Shown here one piece after another: positions 1 through 3,983 of a stretch of DNA of 8,146 nt. The notes under the pieces were generated by a model. The model saw nothing but the letters and a program-made list of their open reading frames with translations. It was not told the origin of the DNA and did no database searches. The DNA is taken from contig JAFEGS010000033.1 in assembly GCA_018239705.1 (NCBI GenBank), positions 1 to 8,146 of the forward strand, written 5' to 3'. The stretch comes from Verrucomicrobiota bacterium (GTDB lineage: Bacteria > Chlamydiota > Chlamydiia > Chlamydiales > FEN-1388). The translations under genes were made by a program, and so were the position numbers. The stretch's first letter is position 1, and every line of letters begins with the position of its first letter.

Positions 1-591
1 TTCTATTCCTCGACGCAAATGTTCCAAGGAAACCACGCCAGCTGAGCGATCGAGCGTCCAGCGAAGCGAATTGCTGAACGAGACATCTATCCCCTCTTTG
101 TCTTTCCATGTCCCCTTCTCATGGAAAATCAGACTTGAGCGCTCCTTTTCAATCACAACCTCTGCCTGGCCCTTGCTATGGCTTTTCAGCGTTTTGGCAT
201 TGAAGTGAAGTCGGGAGACTGTCTGAAGCTTTTCCCAAAAAGCACCGAGTACCTGCATTTTTTCTATTTGAACAGACGCTGTAAGATCTTCTCGTACAAC
301 GTAGTAGCTCTTTTTCTCATGAGCCGGAAGCAGGGTATAGGCCTTTTTGAGGAGCGCTTCCAGTTCACTGAGGAGCGGGTAGGCGGGATTGAACTGATAC
401 AGCCTCGTTTTTCCTTCAGAGTAGCTCATGATAACCCCTCCTCGCTCGAGGCGAATGAGGGCCTTTTGGATGGGCGTCAGAGGAACTTTAAGCGCTTTGG
501 CAGCTTGAGTGCCATAGCATCTGCTATTCACAAAGAGGAAGATAAGAATCCTCCCCACATTTTTGTTGCCGCATAACACTTCAAGCATCAT
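1..591 (-). CDS. Winged-helix protein with DUF6314-like C-terminal region (partial, runs off left edge)
   Basis: The reading frame is open for 197 codons from ATG at 591 to the window edge, so the 3' end of the gene is missing. It begins MMLEVLCGNKNVGRILIF. Residues about 5-85 look like a winged helix-turn-helix of the ArsR/MarR kind: a helical start, a turn around YGTQAAKALKVPLTPIQKAL (recognition helix), then a wing with EGKTRLYQFNP and a leucine-rich helix (YPLLSELEALLKKA). From about residue 118 a different region starts (FWEKLQTVSRLHF, GQAEVVI, LIFHEKGTW, SFSNSLRWTLD, VSLEHLRRG) that resembles, from memory, the small beta-barrel family DUF6314; this match is tentative. The start overlaps the end of the upstream lysozyme-like gene by 11 bases (ATGATGCTTGA), which suggests translational coupling; a second ATG at 588 is equally possible. 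There is no clear Shine-Dalgarno. A DNA-binding regulator or a ligand-sensing wHTH protein is likely, with the target unknown. Confidence 0.75.
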   Translation of the reverse strand, partial: MMLEVLCGNKNVGRILIFLFVNSRCYGTQAAKALKVPLTPIQKALIRLERGGVIMSYSEGKTRLYQFNPAYPLLSELEALLKKAYTLLPAHEKKSYYVVREDLTASVQIEKMQVLGAFWEKLQTVSRLHFNAKTLKSHSKGQAEVVIEKERSSLIFHEKGTWKDKEGIDVSFSNSLRWTLDRSAGVVSLEHLRRGIE

Positions 592-1348
592 ACGTATCGA
601 CTCGATTGAACCAGCCGGCGAGCCAGCGCTGCTCGTTTCTCTCTTTTGGCGCATTGGCTACACGCCGCGAAAGAACAGTCTTTGCAGCTTTAACAAAGTC
701 GACAAGAGGCTTGTCAGTATGGTCCATACTCTCCAGCACCTGGAGTAGGCCCCAGCCATGCCCGTTATAGCGCTCTAGCATGTTTACACCCTCACCCTTA
801 AAGTTGACGTAGTCTATAAGCGCATAAAGGCCTTGGGCACTTGCCGCTACCCGCCAAAACTGCTCGAGGATCTTTTGTGGATTGCTGTGAGCTGCTGTGA
901 TAGAAGGCATGGCCTGCTTTAGACGCCTTATCATGAATAGTGCTTGGATGTCTTGAGTCTCAAGAAGAAACTGTCGTAAGCCCTCGACTTGCGGCTGCGA
1001 CGCCTTGTCGAGAAATTGGGCTTTAGACTGCCATGGGCAAGCGGGCTCTTTTTCTAGCCAATTGGGCACGCTGGTGCGCATCTCCTTGCAAAAGGCAATA
1101 AACTGAGGAAAGCGCTCAGAAAAAATCTCTCTCTTGCCCTCGGAATACCAGATGAAGTGGCCAATGCCAAGAGAGAGGAAGCCTTCCCCATCATTCCATG
1201 AAATGAGCAGTTTCGGATTTTGACTGCATTCATTACGATATATCTTAGCTGCAATCGTCTTGGCATCTTGAGGGGAGATAGAGATCTCACTCTCTCCTGC
1301 AGAAAGAGAGAGCGCGCACATGAGAAAAATGCAGACAAAAGCATTCAT
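581..1348 (-). CDS. Secreted lysozyme-like protein (GH24-like motif), conserved family of unknown function
   Basis: A 255-residue protein. Residues 1-18 form a typical signal peptide (MNAFVCIFLMCALSLSAG), so the product is exported. The key segment is E40 followed by W51-N-D-G-E-G-F-L-S-L-G-I-G-H64. This parallels the E...D...T-x-G-x-G-H active-site layout of T4-type (GH24) lysozymes, with E40, D53 and S59 as candidate equivalents of Glu11, Asp20 and Thr26; the E-to-D spacing is 13 instead of 9. Other conserved-looking blocks are Y180-V-N-F-K-G-E-G, R193-Y-N-G-H-G-W-G-L-L-Q and E237-R-N-E-Q-R-W-L-A-G-W. I recall similar uncharacterised proteins in gammaproteobacteria, so this is probably a family with a lysozyme fold, perhaps cleaving peptidoglycan. 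Activity is inferred. ATG 1348 is preferred to the in-frame TTG at 1354 because the signal peptide starts cleanly there. It lies 6 bases after the lysine-rich small gene and overlaps the winged-helix gene by 11 bases. Confidence 0.8.
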   Translation of the reverse strand: MNAFVCIFLMCALSLSAGESEISISPQDAKTIAAKIYRNECSQNPKLLISWNDGEGFLSLGIGHFIWYSEGKREIFSERFPQFIAFCKEMRTSVPNWLEKEPACPWQSKAQFLDKASQPQVEGLRQFLLETQDIQALFMIRRLKQAMPSITAAHSNPQKILEQFWRVAASAQGLYALIDYVNFKGEGVNMLERYNGHGWGLLQVLESMDHTDKPLVDFVKAAKTVLSRRVANAPKERNEQRWLAGWFNRVDTYDA

Positions 1349-1354
1349 ACTCAA

Positions 1355-1465
1355 TTACGATGACTTACTTGCCTTTTTTGCCTGCTTCTTTGCTTTCTTC
1401 TCTTTTGGTGTGAGTGTAGCTTTTTTCTTTTCATCCTTACGATGCTTAACTACTTCTTTAGTCAT
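1355..1465 (-). CDS. Small lysine-rich basic protein, 36 residues, unknown function
   Basis: A 36-codon frame on the minus strand reads MTKEVVKHRKDEKKKATLTP and continues with KEKKAKKQAKKASKSS before TAA. Fifteen residues are Lys, nearly all the rest are small or polar, and there is no hydrophobic core, signal peptide or membrane segment, so it is probably disordered and cytoplasmic. The case for a real gene rests on translation signals: the upstream sequence AAAAGGAGTATTGCT has an AAGGAG Shine-Dalgarno 9 bases before the ATG, the best site in this operon. The stop is only 6 bases ahead of the lysozyme-like gene's ATG, so the two are very likely cotranscribed and perhaps coupled. The composition recalls the Lys/Ala-rich tails of chlamydial histone-like proteins and ribosome-associated basic peptides, but I do not recognise a family. 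Nucleic-acid binding is a guess from charge. Confidence 0.65.
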   Translation of the reverse strand: MTKEVVKHRKDEKKKATLTPKEKKAKKQAKKASKSS

Positions 1466-1518
1466 AGCAATACTCCTTTTTGGGTTATAAAATAACTGAC
1501 TACCTACAAATTATGCAA
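1466..1518 (-). promoter_or_regulatory. Candidate promoter for the lysine-rich / lysozyme-like / winged-helix operon
   Basis: On the minus strand TTGCAT (1518-1513) is followed after 18 bases by TATTTT (1494-1489), with TTATAA just beyond (1490-1485). Downstream is the strong AAGGAG site of the small gene. The -35 overlaps the end of the HAD phosphatase, so the operon could also be read through from that gene. The match is weak; the position is sensible. Confidence 0.3.
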
Positions 1519-2164
1519 CTTTGTCCTGAAAAAATTGTAAAATAGCCCTCCAGCTACCTGCTTCAACCAGTTCTTTGCCCTCTTGATACTCCAATGAGCC
1601 TGCCTTGAACCATATCGGGTATATGCCGGCGCCCACAGCAGCCTCCATTCCAGAGGTACTGTCCTCAATAGCTATCGCCTCACTTGGCATCACCTGTGCA
1701 ACTCCTAAGGCCCTCTTATATATTGCAGGATCAGGTTTACTCCTCTCTAGACCCTCGCTTGTCACCACTGCATCGAAAAACTGCCTGATATCGAGTCGGT
1801 CAATCACGGCATGTGCCACAAAAGGCTGTGCTGAGGTCACTAAAAGAAGTTTTAAGCCTCTTTTTTTGATAAATTTAAGAAATATTTTTACATCGGGAAA
1901 GAGCTGGATTTCTTCTACATACTTCTGCGTCAATGTGCTGTGATAGGTTTGAAGAAGGGTTGTGTAATCTGGGGGCAGCTGATACTGCTTTTGCAGCAGG
2001 AGAACAACTTCAGGAATGGAAGGGCCTACAAGGCTGTTAAACTCCTCTTTTGAGCCACTAATCCCAAACCCACGAAGAAACGAGAGATAGACCTCATAAA
2101 GTAGTGACATACTGTCGACTAAAGTCCCGTCTAAGTCGACAAAAACAGCTTTGATATGCTCCAA
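1511..2164 (-). CDS. HAD-superfamily hydrolase (phosphatase / beta-phosphoglucomutase-like, subfamily IA)
   Basis: A 217-residue cytoplasmic enzyme of normal length for subfamily IA. All four HAD motifs are visible: motif I D10-L-D12-G-T-L-V-D-S with nucleophile D10 and acid/base D12; motif II in LLVTSAQ (T110); motif III K143 in RSKPDP; motif IV E167-D168 in AIEDSTSGMEAA. The helical cap domain lies between motifs I and II (about residues 18-85). The motif pattern fits phosphoglycolate phosphatase, beta-phosphoglucomutase and sugar-phosphate phosphatases equally well, so the substrate is not assigned. The start codon is TTG at 2164: an in-frame TAA lies only four codons upstream, AAGAGG stands as Shine-Dalgarno 6 bases before it, and the next in-frame Met (residue 19) would delete motif I. 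The gene follows the small lipoprotein by 52 bases and precedes the lysine-rich gene by 45. Confidence 0.93.
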   Translation of the reverse strand: MEHIKAVFVDLDGTLVDSMSLLYEVYLSFLRGFGISGSKEEFNSLVGPSIPEVVLLLQKQYQLPPDYTTLLQTYHSTLTQKYVEEIQLFPDVKIFLKFIKKRGLKLLLVTSAQPFVAHAVIDRLDIRQFFDAVVTSEGLERSKPDPAIYKRALGVAQVMPSEAIAIEDSTSGMEAAVGAGIYPIWFKAGSLEYQEGKELVEAGSWRAILQFFQDKVA

Positions 2165-2176
2165 GATAACCTCTTA

Positions 2177-2208
2177 TCTATAGTTCGGATGTTAACCCGA
2201 ACTATAGA
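2177..2208. repeat. Perfect 12-bp inverted repeat with 8-base loop
   Basis: The arms TCTATAGTTCGG (2177-2188) and CCGAACTATAGA (2197-2208) are exact reverse complements around the loop ATGTTAAC. The element lies between the lipoprotein stop and the HAD start, both minus strand, ending 12 bases before the TTG. Neither side carries a T-tract, so it is not a standard intrinsic terminator. It could be an operator, an RNA stem affecting HAD translation or mRNA stability, or a Rho-dependent processing site. Confidence 0.75.
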
Positions 2209-2216
2209 GAGTACTC

Positions 2217-2390
2217 CTAGCGCACTTTTACTTCTACTTCATCGTGATAGTGGTGATGAGGACGCTCAACAACCACAGGAGCTACAGGTTCTACATACAC
2301 GCGATCGTGGTGATGATGAGCCGGCTCTTCAGTAACTACACAAGAAGTGAGAAAAAAGAGTGATAATCCTAGAAAGAGTGCCTGGCACAT
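2217..2390 (-). CDS. Small histidine-rich lipoprotein, putative metal binding
   Basis: A 57-residue product. The N-terminus MCQALFLGLSLFFLTSC is a compact lipoprotein signal peptide ending in the lipobox L-T-S-C with lipidation at Cys17, so the mature protein would be about 40 residues anchored to a membrane facing the periplasm. The mature part contains two related blocks, PAHHHHDRVYVE and PHHHYHDEVEVK (7 of 12 positions identical), separated by a Pro/Val stretch. The clustered His and Asp suggest binding of Ni, Zn, Cu or Co; this is inference from composition. The start is well supported: AGGAGG lies 5 bases before ATG 2390, the best Shine-Dalgarno of the window. It is transcribed divergently from the coiled-coil protein gene. 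I do not recognise a named family. Confidence 0.8.
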   Translation of the reverse strand: MCQALFLGLSLFFLTSCVVTEEPAHHHHDRVYVEPVAPVVVERPHHHYHDEVEVKVR

Positions 2391-2426
2391 AGTAACCTCC
2401 TATTAGAAAAGTTGTTCAATCTCCTA

Positions 2427-2455
2427 CCACTACCAACCTTGAAATTCCCTGTCAA
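2427..2455 (-). promoter_or_regulatory. Candidate promoter of the histidine-rich lipoprotein
   Basis: A consensus -35 TTGACA lies at 2455-2450 on the minus strand, 65 bases upstream of the ATG. At 17-bp spacing the -10 is only TAGTGG (2432-2427), a poor match. The -35 is therefore suggestive, but the promoter needs an activator, has an unusual -10, or is spurious. Confidence 0.35.
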
Positions 2456-2467
2456 TATATTCTTTTC

Positions 2468-2496
2468 TTTACACCATTTAAACAATTAGGTATAGC
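2468..2496 (+). promoter_or_regulatory. Candidate sigma-66/70-type promoter of the coiled-coil protein gene
   Basis: TTTACA (2468-2473, 5 of 6 to consensus) is separated by exactly 17 bases from TATAGC (2491-2496, 4 of 6). The start codon follows 28 bases after the -10, leaving a short leader that carries AAAGGAG. The layout is that of a housekeeping promoter. Confidence 0.5.
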
Positions 2497-2524
2497 TAAA
2501 GAAAACGAACAAAAGGAGCATCTC

Positions 2525-2854
2525 ATGAGTTACAAAAAAGCACTTCTTATTATTTCCTGTGGGGCTTTACTTTCACTTTCTGCTGATGACATACCCAAAA
2601 GCGGTTCGAGTAGTGAGCAGAGCCAAATCGCCTCTCTCGATAGCCAGATTAAAAAGCTAAAAGATGAACGAGACATGGCTAATATGAGAGCCTATGAGGC
2701 AAAAAACACAGCTGATCAGGTAATGGAGGGAGACTGGCTTGGATATAAACAGGCCCTGGCCCGGCAAAAACAGTTCCAGGAAGAGGCATCTGCATTAGAT
2801 ACAAAAATTGCCGACCTGGAAAAGCGAAAACAAGCCCTTCAAACGAAAGGCTAG
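2525..2854 (+). CDS. Small secreted coiled-coil protein
   Basis: A 109-residue protein. Residues 1-20 are a signal peptide (MSYKKALLIISCGALLSLSA) with likely cleavage before DDIPKSG. After a Ser/Gly linker, two charged helical stretches with heptad spacing follow: about 32-62 (IASLDSQIKKLKDERDMANM) and about 76-106 (ARQKQFQEEASALDTKIADL), joined by a segment with MEGDWLGYK. The product is expected to be a periplasmic helical hairpin or oligomer. Only a general resemblance to small periplasmic coiled-coil proteins can be claimed. ATG 2525 has AAAGGAG about 7 bases upstream. It is divergent from the histidine-rich lipoprotein and converges on the glycosyltransferase gene with only 5 bases between stop codons, so there is no room for a separate terminator. 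Confidence 0.85.
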   Translation: MSYKKALLIISCGALLSLSADDIPKSGSSSEQSQIASLDSQIKKLKDERDMANMRAYEAKNTADQVMEGDWLGYKQALARQKQFQEEASALDTKIADLEKRKQALQTKG

Positions 2855-2859
2855 TAAAA

Positions 2860-3858
2860 TTATTTCTTCTTAGCGTTTACAGGCTTTGGACCTTGCCAAA
2901 GATAGGTAAATGCGTGAGAAGCAAACACATGGTCTGAGCGCTTTAATTTTTTGATCGTCTTTTTGCGAAAGATCTTCTGCGCAAAAAAGAAGCTAGAGGG
3001 CAGCACCATGTCGATATTGCCATCTTCATTCAGGTGCTCCTTGGTCGCTAACGTAAACGCGTTGAACGTTCTTCCAATGATGCGATTAAAGATATCCTTC
3101 CTCGTATCGCCCGGATATTTTTTCTCCACTTTGTACCACAGCTTTTCAACATTATCCATAGCTGCTTTGAGGATAGGGTGATGAGGCTTGGCTCCAAAGA
3201 GGCAGTTGCCAGGTAGTATTTTTGTGCCTTGTGCGCTGTTCAGGTGTGGGTTTTCAATGCCTACATAGAAATCAAAGGCTGCATGGAACTGCGTAAAGGG
3301 TCTAAAGCAGCGGACATCATGGTCGACATAGACGCCTCCATACTCATAGATCAGCTCATCTCGGATCATATCTGCCTGTTCTGCAGGATTGGTCGTGAGG
3401 CTTAAGTAAGGCTTTAACTGCTGAAAATGAATCTCCTTAATGAGGTGTCGCTCCATACCGTCAATCGGACATGGACGATCTGCCGAATCGGTCCAAAAAA
3501 AGAGCTGCCAGTCGGGGTGATACTTCTTCCAAGAGGCAACATTCTCAATAGATTTTTCAGGAAAGGGCTTTGGACCAACCCAGACAAAGTGGATGATGTG
3601 AGGAATACGAACCTGTTTGGGGCTGATAAGGCCAAGCAGCCCGATTTTTTTGTCATAGTTTTTTGCAAACTTTCTAAGATCTTTTGTATCTTGTTTCGAA
3701 AATGAATGCTGCTTTTTATGTACTTCATCGTAGGAACCACTCAGCAGCTGAAAGGAAGGATTCTTCAGCACTTCAAGTTTTGCGCAAAAAAGAGCTCCAC
3801 CAGGTATTAAAAAGGCAATTATAAAAATTATAATTCGTAATTGATAGTGACTTTTCAT
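2860..3858 (-). CDS. Exported GT32-like glycosyltransferase with DXD motif (Gly_transf_sug type)
   Basis: A 332-residue protein. Residues 1-26 are a strongly hydrophobic signal peptide or anchor (IIIFIIAFLIPGGALFC). The catalytic domain starts at IPHIIHFVWVGPKP (85-98), followed by SWKKYHPDWQLFFWTD (109-124). The sugar-nucleotide and metal site is A162-D-M-I-R166-D-E-L-I-Y-E-Y-G-G-V-Y-V-D179-H-D181, the A-D-x-x-R...GG-x-Y-x-D-x-D signature of GT32-family enzymes (Och1-like, and related to the large clostridial toxin and Legionella effector glycosyltransferases). A C-terminal S-H-A-F-T-Y-L-W stretch (314-321) fits the usual closing motif. An exported sugar transferase in a chlamydia could act on its own envelope or, more interestingly, on host proteins; the choice is inference. 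ATG 3858 is preferred over the in-frame TTG at 3870 because the signal peptide starts there. The C-terminus is Lys-rich (NAKKK). It converges on the coiled-coil gene. Confidence 0.88.
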   Translation of the reverse strand: MKSHYQLRIIIFIIAFLIPGGALFCAKLEVLKNPSFQLLSGSYDEVHKKQHSFSKQDTKDLRKFAKNYDKKIGLLGLISPKQVRIPHIIHFVWVGPKPFPEKSIENVASWKKYHPDWQLFFWTDSADRPCPIDGMERHLIKEIHFQQLKPYLSLTTNPAEQADMIRDELIYEYGGVYVDHDVRCFRPFTQFHAAFDFYVGIENPHLNSAQGTKILPGNCLFGAKPHHPILKAAMDNVEKLWYKVEKKYPGDTRKDIFNRIIGRTFNAFTLATKEHLNEDGNIDMVLPSSFFFAQKIFRKKTIKKLKRSDHVFASHAFTYLWQGPKPVNAKKK

Positions 3859-3876
3859 AATTCCACTCAAAGGTTA

Positions 3877-3904
3877 ATTGTATGACCTCGTAGACCTTGC
3901 CCAA
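3877..3904 (-). promoter_or_regulatory. Candidate promoter of the glycosyltransferase gene
   Basis: TACAAT (3882-3877 on the minus strand, 5 of 6 to the -10 consensus) has TTGGGC (3904-3899) 16 bases upstream as a poor -35. It lies about 20 bases ahead of the ATG at 3858. The good -10 and suitable position make it plausible. Confidence 0.35.
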
Positions 3905-3983
3905 ATGTGCAATTTTTTGCAATAGACGATTTTACAAACATATGAGATACTCAAGCGTTTACATTTAACGGATAGACTTTCAT

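Noticed and set aside
178..576. Plus-strand frame of 132 codons
   Set aside because: It is the complement of the winged-helix gene, whose minus-strand frame has recognisable domain structure and couples to its neighbour.
1054..1344. Alternative minus-strand frame of 96 codons
   Set aside because: It overlaps the lysozyme-like gene in another frame, and its Ser/Leu/Arg-rich content is typical of a shadow frame.
2177..2208. Intrinsic terminator reading of the inverted repeat
   Set aside because: The stem is only moderately GC-rich and no run of T follows on either strand.
3779..3786. Lipoprotein reading of Cys25 (ALFC) in the glycosyltransferase
   Set aside because: Phe directly before the Cys does not fit a lipobox, which needs a small residue there.
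3859..3870. TTG at 3870 as glycosyltransferase start
   Set aside because: ATG 3858 directly begins the signal peptide, and nothing resembling a ribosome site precedes the TTG.
3908..3921. TGCAA-TTTT-TTGCA palindrome upstream of valS
   Set aside because: A 5-bp stem in AT-rich sequence is expected by chance and has no other supporting signal.
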